In this document: piece after piece, positions 35,751-45,208 of the stretch | How the letters are laid out: the number at the start of each line of letters is the position of its first letter | Position numbering within the stretch: the stretch's first letter is position 1 | Assembly: GCF_900155935.1 (NCBI RefSeq) | Contig: NZ_FTLW01000005.1 | Coordinates: 176,716-240,715 of the forward strand | Length of the DNA: 64,000 nucleotides | Origin: Solilutibacter tolerans | GTDB taxonomy: Bacteria; Pseudomonadota; Gammaproteobacteria; Xanthomonadales; Xanthomonadaceae | Direction of reading: 5' to 3' | The notes under the pieces: generated by a model | Told to the model about the DNA's origin: nothing | Seen by the model: only the letters and a program-made list of their open reading frames with translations | The model's database searches: none | Program-made: the position numbers and the translations under genes

Positions 35751-35780
35751 ATTATAGCGGCAAAAATTCCGTATGTTCAA
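35751..35780 (-). promoter_or_regulatory. Strong promoter of rpmJ
   Basis: On the minus strand TTGAAC (35775-35780) and a perfect TATAAT (35751-35756) are spaced by 18 bases, giving a leader of about 40 bases before the ATG. No obvious Zur-type dyad overlaps it, which argues against strict zinc control. Confidence 0.75.
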
Positions 35781-35854
35781 CTAGTTGGATGCGGCATCGA
35801 CATTTCGGGGTGAAGCCGTGGCCGCCTGGGCCGGGCTCGGCGATACTGGCGGCC

Positions 35855-36538
35855 ATGCAATCAACCTCAAGCTCCCCGGTTCTCACCATTGATGGTCCCT
35901 CCGGCTCCGGCAAAGGCACCATCAGCCGCCGCGTCGCCGAAACCCTTGGCTGGCATTACCTCGATTCGGGCGCACTCTATCGCGCCGTGGGCCTGGCCGC
36001 CGCCTGGGAGGGGGTGGACCTGGACGATGACGAGGCGGTCGAGGCCTGCGCCCGTCGTACCCGTATCCGCTTTGCCGATGATGCGGCGGGCGAGCCCCGG
36101 GTCTTTGTCAACGGGCAGGACGCGACGGACGAGCTGCGCCTGGAAACTACAGGGGCTGCAGCCTCCAGCATCGCCGCCAAGCCGGGCGTACGAGCCGCCT
36201 TGGTCGACATGCAGCACGATTTCCGCCAGCCGCCGGGCCTGGTCGCCGATGGCCGCGACATGGGCACGGTGATCTTCCCCGATGCCGCCTTCAAGGTCTT
36301 CCTGACCGCCAGCGCCGCCGAGCGCGCCGAAAGGCGCCATAAGCAGTTGATGGACAAGGGGGTTTCGGTTAATCTGGATAGTCTGCTGGGCGAGATCATC
36401 GCCCGTGACGAGCGTGACGCCAACCGGGCGGTCGCGCCGCTCAAGCCCGCGCCGGAGGCCGTCATCATCGACACCACCGGAATCGGTATTGAAGCGGTCG
36501 TGGCCCGCGTGCTGGCCCACGTGCACGAAGGCGGCTAA
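35855..36538 (+). CDS. cmk: Cytidylate kinase
   Basis: A 227-residue nucleoside monophosphate kinase that phosphorylates CMP and dCMP. The P-loop is GPSGSGKGT at about residues 14-22. Further motifs are [28 protein letters not shown] and the lid region [16 protein letters not shown] 35855 precedes the family N-terminus; the frame opens 22 codons earlier without similarity. It heads the cmk-rpsA-ihfB set, one of the most stable gene orders in gammaproteobacteria. Confidence 0.96.
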   Translation: MQSTSSSPVLTIDGPSGSGKGTISRRVAETLGWHYLDSGALYRAVGLAAAWEGVDLDDDEAVEACARRTRIRFADDAAGEPRVFVNGQDATDELRLETTGAAASSIAAKPGVRAALVDMQHDFRQPPGLVADGRDMGTVIFPDAAFKVFLTASAAERAERRHKQLMDKGVSVNLDSLLGEIIARDERDANRAVAPLKPAPEAVIIDTTGIGIEAVVARVLAHVHEGG

Positions 36539-36718
36539 CCGTCTCGCGCTGACCCGCGTCCTCAAGCCCCGCAGAACAGCCCCGTCACCTCGCAAGAGTC
36601 GGCGGTATTTCACCATCCAACACTCACGGCCAATGGGCAATTCCGCCCGCGCCGACAACGGGTGGATGCGACATCGCACCAGCATGGCGCATCCGGATAT
36701 CAACCAGAGTAACCAGAA

Positions 36719-38404
36719 ATGACTGAATCATTTGCCGAACTGTTTGAACAAAGCCAGCAGCAGCTGGCGAAGCTGAAGCCGGGCGCCATCGTCGTCGGCA
36801 CCGTTGTGGATGTCCGCAACGATGTCGTGGTGATCAACGCCGGCCTCAAGTCCGAAGGCATCGTGCCGATCGAACAGTTCCGGAACGATGCGGGCGAAAT
36901 CGACGTCGGCATCGGCGACCAGGTGAAGGTGGCGCTGGACGCCATCGAGAACGGCTTCGGTGAAACCATCCTCTCGCGCGAGAAAGCCAAGCGCGCCATG
37001 GTGTGGGACGAGCTAGAAGAGGCGCTCGAGAAGGGCGACATCATCACCGGTCGCATCAGCGGCAAGGTCAAGGGCGGCTTCACCGTCGACATCAAGGACG
37101 TCCGCGCATTCCTGCCGGGTTCGTTGGTGGACGTGCGTCCGGTCCGTGACCCCGTGTACCTCGAGGGCAAGGAACTCGAGTTCAAGCTGATCAAGCTGGA
37201 TCGCAAGCGCAACAACGTGGTCGTGTCGCGTCGCGCCGTGGTCGAGAGCGAGCATTCGGAAGAGCGCGAGCAGCTGCTCGAGAAGCTGGTCGAAGGCGCC
37301 AAGCTGAAGGGCGTGGTCAAGAACCTGACCGATTACGGCGCGTTCGTGGACCTTGGTGGTATCGACGGCCTGCTGCACATCACCGACATGGCCTGGAAGC
37401 GCGTGCGTCACCCGAGCGAAGTGGTCGAAGTCGGCCAGGAACTCGATGTGCGCGTGCTCAAGTACGACCGTGAGCGCAACCGCGTGTCGCTCGGCCTCAA
37501 GCAGATGGGCGAGGATCCGTGGGACAACATCTCGCGTCGTTACCCGGCCAACACCCGTGCCTTCGGCAAGGTCTCGAACGTCACCGATTACGGCGCGTTC
37601 GTCGAGATCGAGCCGGGCGTCGAAGGCCTGGTGCACGTCTCCGAGATGGATTGGACCAACAAGAACGTCAACCCGTCCAAGGTCGTGCAGGTCGGTGACG
37701 AAGTCGAAGTGATGGTGCTGGACGTGGATGAAGAGCGTCGCCGCATCTCGCTGGGCATGAAGCAGGTTTCGTCCAACCCGTGGGAAACCTTTGCGGTCAT
37801 CCACAAGAAGGGCGACAAGGTGTCCGGTCAGATCAAGTCGATCACCGACTTCGGCATCTTCATCGGCCTGGATGGTGGCATCGATGGCCTGGTCCACCTG
37901 TCCGACCTCAGCTGGAACAGCAACGTCGAAGACCTGGCCCGCAACTTCAAGAAGGGCGACACGGTGGAAGCCGTGGTGCTGGCGGTCGATCCGGAACGTG
38001 AGCGCATCTCGCTGGGCGTCAAGCAGCTGGAGCAGGACCCGATGGGCGGCTATGTCGCTTCCAACTCGCGCGGCTCGATCGTCAAGGGCACCGTGAAGGA
38101 AGTGGACGCGAAGGGCGCCACGATCGAACTGGCTGACGGCGTGGAAGGCTATCTGGCCGCCCGCGACATCGCCCAGGATCGCGTCGAAGATGCGTCGCAC
38201 GTGCTGAAGGTGGGTGAGGAAATCGAAGCCAAGATCATCGGCACCGACCGCAAGAGCCGTGTCATGCAGCTCTCGATCCGTGCCAAGGATCAGGACGAGA
38301 TGAACGAGACCCTGGCCGAGTACAACCGCAGCACTACGGACGCTTCGAGCGGCACCACCCAGTTGGGTGCGCTGCTGCGCGAGCAGCTCGGCAAGTCTGA
38401 GTAA
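36719..38404 (+). CDS. rpsA: 30S ribosomal protein S1
   Basis: A 561-residue protein with six S1 RNA-binding repeats, each ending with versions of VKVLDxDxERxRxSLGxKQ (for example [27 protein letters not shown]). It draws structured mRNAs onto the ribosome. The start [14 protein letters not shown] is standard. The 20 bases before the ATG have no good Shine-Dalgarno sequence, as in E. coli rpsA, where S1 represses its own translation; a similar control is likely here. The 180-base leader otherwise shows nothing I can name. Two hairpins follow the gene. Confidence 0.98.
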   Translation: MTESFAELFEQSQQQLAKLKPGAIVVGTVVDVRNDVVVINAGLKSEGIVPIEQFRNDAGEIDVGIGDQVKVALDAIENGFGETILSREKAKRAMVWDELEEALEKGDIITGRISGKVKGGFTVDIKDVRAFLPGSLVDVRPVRDPVYLEGKELEFKLIKLDRKRNNVVVSRRAVVESEHSEEREQLLEKLVEGAKLKGVVKNLTDYGAFVDLGGIDGLLHITDMAWKRVRHPSEVVEVGQELDVRVLKYDRERNRVSLGLKQMGEDPWDNISRRYPANTRAFGKVSNVTDYGAFVEIEPGVEGLVHVSEMDWTNKNVNPSKVVQVGDEVEVMVLDVDEERRRISLGMKQVSSNPWETFAVIHKKGDKVSGQIKSITDFGIFIGLDGGIDGLVHLSDLSWNSNVEDLARNFKKGDTVEAVVLAVDPERERISLGVKQLEQDPMGGYVASNSRGSIVKGTVKEVDAKGATIELADGVEGYLAARDIAQDRVEDASHVLKVGEEIEAKIIGTDRKSRVMQLSIRAKDQDEMNETLAEYNRSTTDASSGTTQLGALLREQLGKSE

Positions 38405-38421
38405 TCCATCTAGCAAGCCCC

Positions 38422-38482
38422 GACGGCGGCTCGGTCAAACGAGCCGTCGTCACGGTCTGCCTGCGTCGATGTCGGCGCAGGC
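38422..38482 (+). terminator. Two tandem hairpins between rpsA and ihfB
   Basis: GACGGCGGCTCG (38422-38433) pairs with CGAGCCGTCGTC (38440-38451) with one mismatch. GCCTGCG (38459-38465) pairs with CGCAGGC (38476-38482). Neither has a U-tract. They may protect the rpsA mRNA end or act as a partial terminator that lowers ihfB expression. Confidence 0.45.
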
Positions 38483-38500
38483 GACTCAAGAGCCAACGGA

Positions 38501-38803
38501 ATGACCAAGTCGGAACTCATCGAAATCCTCGGCCAGCGCCAACGCCACTTGAAGACGGAAGACGTCGACTTGGCGGTCAAGACGCTGCTTGAAATGATGA
38601 GTGCGAGCCTCGCCAGCGGCGGGCGAATAGAGGTCCGCGGCTTTGGCAGTTTTTCGCTGCATTATCGGCCGCCCCGCACCGGCCGCAATCCCAAGACCGG
38701 TGATGCTGTCGCATTGGCCGGCAAGCATGTCCCGCACTTCAAGCCAGGCAAGGAACTGCGTGAACGCGTCAACGACGTGATGCCGCTTCCCGAAGAAAAC
38801 TGA
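38501..38803 (+). CDS. ihfB: Integration host factor subunit beta
   Basis: A 100-residue DNA-bending protein of the HU/IHF family. It contains [45 protein letters not shown] split by a turn, and the beta-arm proline region, then the [13 protein letters not shown] tail. It pairs with IhfA to bend DNA sharply at specific sites. The position after rpsA is conserved. The length and the arm sequence exclude HU. Confidence 0.96.
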   Translation: MTKSELIEILGQRQRHLKTEDVDLAVKTLLEMMSASLASGGRIEVRGFGSFSLHYRPPRTGRNPKTGDAVALAGKHVPHFKPGKELRERVNDVMPLPEEN

Positions 38804-38850
38804 AGCCTGTCGCGGGTATCCGCGCATTGGCTTAATGGTTAACATGACGA

Positions 38851-40029
38851 ATGGCATTCGTAGAGCAATGGTTCTGGTTCGTCCTGTTGCTGCCCGCAGC
38901 GGCAGTGATGGGATGGGTGGTCGGCCGCCGCGGTGGCGAACGCCACAGCGATAGCCAAGTCAGCAAGCTCTCCACCACGTATTTCCGTGGTCTGAATTAC
39001 CTCCTCAACGAGCAGCCGGACAAGGCGATCGAGCTGTTTCTGCACATCGCGGAACTGGACAAGGAAACTTTCGAAACGCAGGTGGCGCTTGGCCATCTGT
39101 TTCGTCGGCGAGGTGAGGTGGATCGCGCCATCCGACTGCACCAGGCATTGGTTGAGCGCAAGGATCTGAGTGATGCGCAGCGCGTACAGGCCTTGCTGGC
39201 GTTGGGCGAGGACTATATGAAGTCCGGATTGCTGGATCGCGCGGAAACCGTGTTCACCGAACTGGCCGCGATCGATCAACGCGCGCCACAAGCGCTGCGT
39301 CACCTCATCGATATCTTCCAGTCCGAACGCGACTGGAATAGCGCTATCGACAACGCGCAGCGCTTCGAAGAGGTCACCGGTACACCGATGGGTGAGCTGA
39401 TCGCGATGTTCGAGTGCGAGCTGGCCGAACGCCATCGCGCCGCGGGTGACATCGAGGCTGCGCGCGCCGCGATCACCCGTGCGTACGCTGCTGATTCAAA
39501 CGCGGTGCGCCCGGGCATGCTGGAGGGTCGCATCGAAGCGGTCGCCGGCAACCATGCAGCGGCGATTAAGGCCTTCGAGCGCGCCGCACGACACGATCCA
39601 GATTACTTGCCCGAAATTCTCCCGGTCTTGCTGGAGAGTTACGAAAAAGTCGGCGACCTGGCAGGCGCCAAGCGCTTCCTGACAGAGATGACGGAGCACT
39701 ATCGCGGCGTCGCGCCGGTGCTCGCATTGACGCGCCTGACCGAACGAGAGGAGGGCGTGCATGCTGCGCGCCAATACCTGGGCAAGCAGCTCAAGGATCG
39801 ACCTTCCGTACGTGGCGAGGCGGCGCTGATCGAGCTGACCTTGAACGAAGGCACTGATCCGATGGCTACGCTGCAAGATCTGGGCCACATCACGGATCAG
39901 CTTTTGGTGCGCAACCCTAGCTATCGTTGTAGCCAATGCGGTTTCGGCGCACGCTCACATCACTGGCAGTGCCCTAGCTGTCGATCCTGGGGCACGGTCA
40001 AGCCCTTGCTCAACTACGCGGTGGTATGA
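38851..40029 (+). CDS. lapB: Lipopolysaccharide assembly protein LapB
   Basis: A 392-residue inner-membrane protein. One helix at about 8-24 (FWFVLLLPAAAVMGWVVG) anchors a long array of TPR repeats (about 40-350). A rubredoxin-like zinc module closes the protein (YRCSQCGFGARSHHWQCPSCRSWG quoted in parts: CSQC and CPSC). LapB controls LpxC degradation by FtsH and so the amount of LPS. It starts 47 bases after ihfB; there is no room for lapA, its usual partner. The stop overlaps the next gene by four bases (ATGA), which couples it to polysaccharide genes. Confidence 0.93.
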   Translation: MAFVEQWFWFVLLLPAAAVMGWVVGRRGGERHSDSQVSKLSTTYFRGLNYLLNEQPDKAIELFLHIAELDKETFETQVALGHLFRRRGEVDRAIRLHQALVERKDLSDAQRVQALLALGEDYMKSGLLDRAETVFTELAAIDQRAPQALRHLIDIFQSERDWNSAIDNAQRFEEVTGTPMGELIAMFECELAERHRAAGDIEAARAAITRAYAADSNAVRPGMLEGRIEAVAGNHAAAIKAFERAARHDPDYLPEILPVLLESYEKVGDLAGAKRFLTEMTEHYRGVAPVLALTRLTEREEGVHAARQYLGKQLKDRPSVRGEAALIELTLNEGTDPMATLQDLGHITDQLLVRNPSYRCSQCGFGARSHHWQCPSCRSWGTVKPLLNYAVV

Positions 40030-41027
40030 CCATGCCGGATTGGGCATGGGGCGTCGCGGCCATGCTAGCCACGATGATCGGCACAGGCTTGGCCCGTCGC
40101 TATGCATTGCAGAATCAGCTGCTGGACCAGCCGGGTGAGCGTCGCAATCACACTGTAGCGACACCGCGCGGCGGTGGAATCGCGATGTTGTTGGTGCTGT
40201 TGGTTGCGATCGCAGCATTGGCATTGATGCATCCGCAGGATGCAGCCACTTTGGGTCTGATGGGATTGTCCCTCCTTCTGGTCGGTGGTGTCGGTTGGTG
40301 GGATGACCATCGCCCCTTGTCGGTCCGTTTGCGCTTGAGCGCACACGCTCTCGCCGCGCTTTGCTTGCTGCTGGCCGGACTACTGCAAGGCTGGCCGCTT
40401 TGGGTATCGGTGATAGGCGCGTTGGCTGCGCTGGCGCTGATCAATATCTGGAACTTCATGGATGGCATCGATGGCATCGCCGCGTCGCAGGCGGTGGTTG
40501 TCGCCTTGGCTATAGCGGCATGCGTGAGCGGTGCCTGGGCACCTTTTGCTTTCACATTGGCAGGCACTGCGCTCGGGTTTCTCTACTGGAACTTTCCCAA
40601 GGCGCGCATCTTTATGGGCGATGTGGGCAGCGGTGTGCTTGGGGTGGCGATGGCGTGGGCCTGGGCGGATCTGACCGCGCAAGACTGGAAGCTGGGACTT
40701 GGCATGCTGTTCCCCTTGGGGCCGTTTTTGGTGGATGCGGGCCTGACACTGGGGATGCGTGTCCTGCGCGGCGAGCGTTGGTGGCAGGCGCACTCATCGC
40801 ATAGTTACCAATTGATGGCGCGGCGACTTGGTGTCCATTACGTGGTGACGGTCGGCTATCTCGTCCTGGCCATCATCGGCGTTGGGGTGGCTTGGTTAGT
40901 TGCAGACCGTGATGTGAAATCCGTCTTCATGCTGCTTGCGCTTTTGGCGTGGTATACGGCCTTGGTTATCATATGGCGGTTGATGCGCACCCCCGCCATG
41001 GACGCGGCCAATCGGAGCAAGGAATGA
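40026..41027 (+). CDS. Undecaprenyl-phosphate sugar-1-phosphate transferase (WecA/WbpL/MraY family)
   Basis: A 333-residue protein with about ten membrane helices. It contains the family motifs GGVGWWDDHRP (aspartate-rich loop), NIWNFMDGIDGIA, FMGDVGSGVLG and HSSHSYQLMARRLG. Such enzymes move a sugar-1-phosphate from UDP-sugar to undecaprenyl phosphate and start O-antigen or other polymer synthesis. The HSSHSYQ motif and lack of MraY-specific features favour WecA/WbpL. It overlaps lapB and the capD-like gene by four bases each, so the three are translationally coupled. The exact sugar (HexNAc, FucNAc or QuiNAc) cannot be told. Confidence 0.88.
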   Translation: MTMPDWAWGVAAMLATMIGTGLARRYALQNQLLDQPGERRNHTVATPRGGGIAMLLVLLVAIAALALMHPQDAATLGLMGLSLLLVGGVGWWDDHRPLSVRLRLSAHALAALCLLLAGLLQGWPLWVSVIGALAALALINIWNFMDGIDGIAASQAVVVALAIAACVSGAWAPFAFTLAGTALGFLYWNFPKARIFMGDVGSGVLGVAMAWAWADLTAQDWKLGLGMLFPLGPFLVDAGLTLGMRVLRGERWWQAHSSHSYQLMARRLGVHYVVTVGYLVLAIIGVGVAWLVADRDVKSVFMLLALLAWYTALVIIWRLMRTPAMDAANRSKE

Positions 41028-42934
41028 AGCTGGATCTGCGAGAGCGTTGGAGTGCGACATTGCCACGTCTGCTCGTCGTTGCGCATGACTTGATTATGGT
41101 CGGCTTGGCCTGGGGGGGGCTCCACTGGCTGAGATACAGTGTGGTCGCCGATGGTGCCATGCCAGCATTTGAAGTTGCCCAGCTGGTGATCGTGCTCGTA
41201 TTGCAAGGCGCTATTTTCTGGTGGGTTGGCCTGTACCGTGGGCTTTGGCGTTTCGCCAGCGTCCCTGATCTCGCCAACCTGGTGAAATCGGGGATGCTGG
41301 GGTTGCTGTGCATCGTCATCGGGCTATTTCTCTACAACCGCCTTGAAGGCGTGCCGCGCGCGGTACTGGTTTTGTACCCCTTGGCGCTGCTTGCCTTGCT
41401 GGGGCTTCCGAGGCTGCTGTATCGCGCATGGAAGGACACCACATTCGAACGCCGTCAAGACGCCGCCATACGCATCCTCATACTCGGCGCGGGTAGGGCA
41501 GGTGAAACCCTGATTCGTGATTTGCTGCGCTCAGGAAGTTATACACCGGTTGGACTTCTCGATGACGCGGCTCGCTTGCGTGGTACACGCGTCCATGGCG
41601 TGCCCGTGCTTGGCAAGGTCGAGGATGCCGCCGATATCGCCCGCGAGACCGCGGCGAAGTTGATCGTCATCGCAATGCCTTCGATCAGCGCTGACGAAAT
41701 GCAGCGCGTCATCAGCATTTGCGAATCGACCGGCTTGCCATTCCGCATGGTGCCAAGACTGCAAGACGTGCTGACGGGCCGTTCGTTACCCGGTCAGTTG
41801 AAGGAAGTGGCCATCGAGGACTTGCTTGGGCGTGACCCGGTGCCACCTGACTGGCAAGCCATTCGTGGCTGGTTGGGTGGGCGAAGCGTGCTGGTGACCG
41901 GAGCCGGTGGCTCGATTGGTTCCGAGCTCTGCCGGCAGTGCGCTCGCAATGGCGCTGCCCATCTCACCTTGATTGAACAAGATGAGCTCTCCTTGATGCG
42001 GATGCAGCAAGAGTTGTCGCGGGATTTTCCTGCGATCAGCTGCATGCCAATCCTGGGTGATTGCGGTGATTCTGCCGTGGTTGCACATGCTTTGCGTAAG
42101 CACAAGGTTCAGGCAGTATTCCACGCGGCGGCCTACAAGCAGGTTCCCATCCTTGAAGATCAGCTTCGCGAAGCACTGCGCAACAATGCCATCGCGACTC
42201 ATGTTGTTGCCAAGGCAGCCGTCGAGGCGGATGTCGGCACCTTCGTCCTGATTTCCACCGACAAGGCCGTGGACCCGGTCAATGTACTCGGTGCGAGCAA
42301 GCGGTTGGCCGAATTGGCCTGCCAAGTCCATGCCAGTCAAAGCCAAACCCACTTCGTGACGGTTAGATTCGGCAACGTGCTTGATTCCGCGGGGAGTGTG
42401 GTTCCCTTGTTCCGCGAGCAAATTCGTCTGGGCGGGCCTGTGACAGTGACGGACCCCGAAGTCACGCGTTACTTCATGACGATCCCCGAGGCCTGTCAGT
42501 TGATCCTACAAGCCTCCGCGATGGGTGCGCACGATGCGATCTACACGCTCGACATGGGCGAGCCGGTTGCCATCCGAAAGCTAGCCGAGCAAATGATCCG
42601 TCTTGCCGACAAGCAGCCGGGCAAGGACATCGCCATCGTCTACACCGGGCTGAGACCCGGCGAAAAGTTGCATGAAACCTTGTTCCATGCGGATGAAGGT
42701 TACCGCCCCACGACCCATCCCAAAATCCTCAAAGGTGAAACTCGGGGAATTGATGTCACCGCACTGGAGCAGGCGATCGAAAATGTCCGCACGGCTGTGG
42801 TGGAATTTGACGAGGCGTCCTTGGCCACTCTGCTACATGACGCGGTGCCTGAGTTTTCACCGATAGAACATACTGAAAGGCAGGGGGGCACGATAATCGT
42901 CCCGTTCCCTGGTCGCCGCAGTCGCAGGAGTTGA
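41024..42934 (+). CDS. Membrane-bound nucleoside-diphosphate-sugar 4,6-dehydratase (CapD/WbpM/PglF-like)
   Basis: A 636-residue protein. Four N-terminal membrane helices cover about 18-130. A CoA-binding-like Rossmann domain follows (ILILGAGRAGETLIRDLL). The SDR catalytic domain starts near residue 288 with VTGAGGSIGSELCRQ. It contains HAAAYKQVPILED and LISTDKAVDPVNVLGASKR, the modified active site of UDP-GlcNAc 4,6-dehydratases in which SYK is replaced by the TDK region. It makes a UDP-4-keto-6-deoxy sugar, a precursor for N-acetylfucosamine, N-acetylquinovosamine or bacillosamine. It overlaps the upstream transferase and is one base from galU. Confidence 0.92.
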   Translation: MKLDLRERWSATLPRLLVVAHDLIMVGLAWGGLHWLRYSVVADGAMPAFEVAQLVIVLVLQGAIFWWVGLYRGLWRFASVPDLANLVKSGMLGLLCIVIGLFLYNRLEGVPRAVLVLYPLALLALLGLPRLLYRAWKDTTFERRQDAAIRILILGAGRAGETLIRDLLRSGSYTPVGLLDDAARLRGTRVHGVPVLGKVEDAADIARETAAKLIVIAMPSISADEMQRVISICESTGLPFRMVPRLQDVLTGRSLPGQLKEVAIEDLLGRDPVPPDWQAIRGWLGGRSVLVTGAGGSIGSELCRQCARNGAAHLTLIEQDELSLMRMQQELSRDFPAISCMPILGDCGDSAVVAHALRKHKVQAVFHAAAYKQVPILEDQLREALRNNAIATHVVAKAAVEADVGTFVLISTDKAVDPVNVLGASKRLAELACQVHASQSQTHFVTVRFGNVLDSAGSVVPLFREQIRLGGPVTVTDPEVTRYFMTIPEACQLILQASAMGAHDAIYTLDMGEPVAIRKLAEQMIRLADKQPGKDIAIVYTGLRPGEKLHETLFHADEGYRPTTHPKILKGETRGIDVTALEQAIENVRTAVVEFDEASLATLLHDAVPEFSPIEHTERQGGTIIVPFPGRRSRRS

Positions 42935-42935
42935 C

Positions 42936-43835
42936 ATGAACATCCCGCGCATACGGAAGGCGGTCTTTCCTGTCGCAGGGCTAGGCACGCGTTTCCTCCC
43001 GGCAACAAAAACAGTGCCCAAAGAAATGCTGCCCATCGTTGACAAGCCGCTGATCCAGTACGCGGTCGACGAGGCGATTGAGGCGGGATGCGACACTTTG
43101 GTATTCATCACCAATCGCTACAAGCATGCAGTTGCCGACTACTTTGACAAGGCGTACGAACTTGAGCAGAAGCTCGAGAAGGCGGGCAAAGAAAAGCAGC
43201 TCGAGTTGATTCGCAATGTACTGCCGCCGGGCGTGCGCGCGATTTTCGTCACCCAGCCCGAAGCTCTTGGACTGGGCCACGCTGTGCTGTGCGCGAAAGA
43301 AGTGATCGGCGATGAACCTTTCGCGGTACTGTTGCCCGATGACCTGATCTGGAGCCGCGGTGACGGCGCGCTCAAGCAGATGGCCGACCATGCTGAAGCC
43401 AGTGCGCATGGTGTCATCGCCGTGCAGGATGTGCCGCGTGAGCAAACCCGTAACTACGGCATTGTGGATGCTCCAGGCTTCGAAGGGCAGGCAGGACGCA
43501 TCGATGCCATCGTCGAGAAGCCCGCTCCTGAGCAGGCACCCAGCAATCTTGCAGTGGTGGGGCGCTACATCCTGCCGCCAGCGATTTTCGGTTTGCTCGA
43601 ACAAACCCCTCGGGGTGCCGGCGGTGAAATCCAGCTCACCGATGCCATCGCCACGCTGTTAGCGCACAGCCAGGTGGATGCATTTCGCTTCCACGGCACG
43701 AGGTTCGATTGCGGTACGCATCTTGGTTTGATCGAGGCGACGGTACGTTACGCCCTTGATCACGAATTGTTGAGTGAACCGGCTCGCCAGATGATGCAAT
43801 CGGCGTTGGACGAACTAGGCGTCGTGGAAACCTGA
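42936..43835 (+). CDS. galU: UTP--glucose-1-phosphate uridylyltransferase
   Basis: A 299-residue nucleotidyltransferase that makes UDP-glucose for polysaccharides and LPS core. The N-terminal AVFPVAGLGTRFLPATK and PKEMLPIVDKPLIQYAV are diagnostic, followed by EALGLGHAVLCAK and LLPDDLIW. The length is normal. The ATG is one base after the stop of the dehydratase gene. It ends the lapB-transferase-dehydratase-galU unit, followed by a hairpin at 43926. Confidence 0.96.
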   Translation: MNIPRIRKAVFPVAGLGTRFLPATKTVPKEMLPIVDKPLIQYAVDEAIEAGCDTLVFITNRYKHAVADYFDKAYELEQKLEKAGKEKQLELIRNVLPPGVRAIFVTQPEALGLGHAVLCAKEVIGDEPFAVLLPDDLIWSRGDGALKQMADHAEASAHGVIAVQDVPREQTRNYGIVDAPGFEGQAGRIDAIVEKPAPEQAPSNLAVVGRYILPPAIFGLLEQTPRGAGGEIQLTDAIATLLAHSQVDAFRFHGTRFDCGTHLGLIEATVRYALDHELLSEPARQMMQSALDELGVVET

Positions 43836-43925
43836 AGCAAAGCCTGCCTTCAGGGCGACATCTGCACGCGGATATGCATCGCCGTCGAGCGAATAATTTT
43901 TTGTGCGCCAGGTAGGAACTGAAGA

Positions 43926-43947
43926 GGGCCGGAGTATCCGGCCCCTT
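43926..43947. terminator. Hairpin between convergent galU and fadA
   Basis: GGGCCGGA (43926-43933) pairs perfectly with TCCGGCCC (43937-43944) over a GTA loop, followed by CTTT. The U-tract is short on both strands, but the location between convergent operons supports a shared terminator. The rest of the 133-base gap shows nothing. Confidence 0.55.
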
Positions 43948-43968
43948 TAATCATCGCAAATTCTGCGA

Positions 43969-45180
43969 TCACAGCGCCTCGAAAACTCCCGCTGCGCCCA
44001 TGCCCGTACCGATGCACATTGTCACCATGCCGTACTTCTGCTGGTGACGACGCAAGCCATGCACGATGGTCGCGGTACGCACTGCACCGGTCGCGCCGAG
44101 CGGGTGACCCAGTGCGATTGCGCCGCCGAGCGGATTCACCTTGGACGGATCGAGCTCCGAATCACGAATGACGGCCAAGGCCTGTGCAGCGAAGGCTTCG
44201 TTCAACTCGATCCAATCGATCTGATCCTTGGTAAGGCCCGCTTGTTTCAGCGCCTTCGGGATCGCGGCAATCGGACCAATGCCCATCACTTCCGGACGCA
44301 CGCCGGCGACCGAGAAGCTGACGAAGCGCGCGAGCGGGGTGAGGCCGTAATCCTTGATCGCTTGCTCGGATGCCAGCAACACGGCCGCCGCACCATCGCT
44401 CATCTGCGAGCTGTTGCCCGCGGTCACCGTGCCGCCGAACTGCGCGTTGCGGAATACCGGCTTCAGCTTGGCCAGGACTTCCATCGTGGTGCCCGGACGC
44501 GGGCCTTCATCTGTGTCTGCCATGCGATCACGGGTCAGGATGCGATCATCCGAAATATTCGGCACATGGCTGACGATGTCGTAGGGCGTGATTTCCTGCT
44601 TGAATTCGCCACGCGCGATCGCAGCAAGCGCCTTGTCGTTGGATGCGACGGCGAAGGCGTCTTGGTCTTCGCGGCTGACCTTCCATTCTTCCGCGACTTT
44701 TTCCGCGGTGATGCCCATGCCGTAGGCAATCGCCACGTTCTCGTTGCTGTTGGCGAAAACCTGCGGTGACAGTGCGACCTTGTTGCCCATCATCGGCACC
44801 ATCGACATCGACTCAACACCGCCGGCCAGCATCAGGTCGGCGTTGCCGAGGCGAATCTGGTCCGCCGCCATCGCGACCGCCTGCAGGCCCGACGAACAGA
44901 AACGGTTGACCGTCTGTGCGGCGACGACATCCGGCAGGCCCGCCAGCAGTACGCCGATGCGCGCGACGTTCATGCCTTGCTCGGCTTCCGGCATCGCGCA
45001 GCCGATGATCGCATCGTCGATGCGCGAGGTGTCGATGCCCGGTGCCTGGGCGACGACCGACTTCAGCACGTGTGCCAGCAGTTCATCGGGACGGGTATTG
45101 CGGAACATGCCTTTCGGTGCCTTGCCCACAGGGGTGCGGGTGGCGGCGACGATGTAGGCCTCTTGGATTTGTTTGCTCAT
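43969..45180 (-). CDS. fadA: Acetyl-CoA C-acyltransferase (3-ketoacyl-CoA thiolase)
   Basis: A 403-residue thiolase for the last step of beta-oxidation. The nucleophile Cys is in [16 protein letters not shown], the His in [15 protein letters not shown] and the second Cys in [13 protein letters not shown]. The N-terminal [16 protein letters not shown] fits degradative thiolases. It lies 28 bases downstream of the multifunctional fadB-like gene. The two would form the trifunctional-like pair, controlled with the TetR gene further upstream. Confidence 0.94.
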   Translation of the reverse strand: MSKQIQEAYIVAATRTPVGKAPKGMFRNTRPDELLAHVLKSVVAQAPGIDTSRIDDAIIGCAMPEAEQGMNVARIGVLLAGLPDVVAAQTVNRFCSSGLQAVAMAADQIRLGNADLMLAGGVESMSMVPMMGNKVALSPQVFANSNENVAIAYGMGITAEKVAEEWKVSREDQDAFAVASNDKALAAIARGEFKQEITPYDIVSHVPNISDDRILTRDRMADTDEGPRPGTTMEVLAKLKPVFRNAQFGGTVTAGNSSQMSDGAAAVLLASEQAIKDYGLTPLARFVSFSVAGVRPEVMGIGPIAAIPKALKQAGLTKDQIDWIELNEAFAAQALAVIRDSELDPSKVNPLGGAIALGHPLGATGAVRTATIVHGLRRHQQKYGMVTMCIGTGMGAAGVFEAL

Positions 45181-45208
45181 GATCTTGTGTCCTTGTCGTC
45201 GTCGCGGG

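Noticed and set aside
37013..38416. A 467-codon minus-strand frame opposite rpsA.
   Set aside because: Composition artefact of the highly biased rpsA codons; no motif or ribosome binding site.
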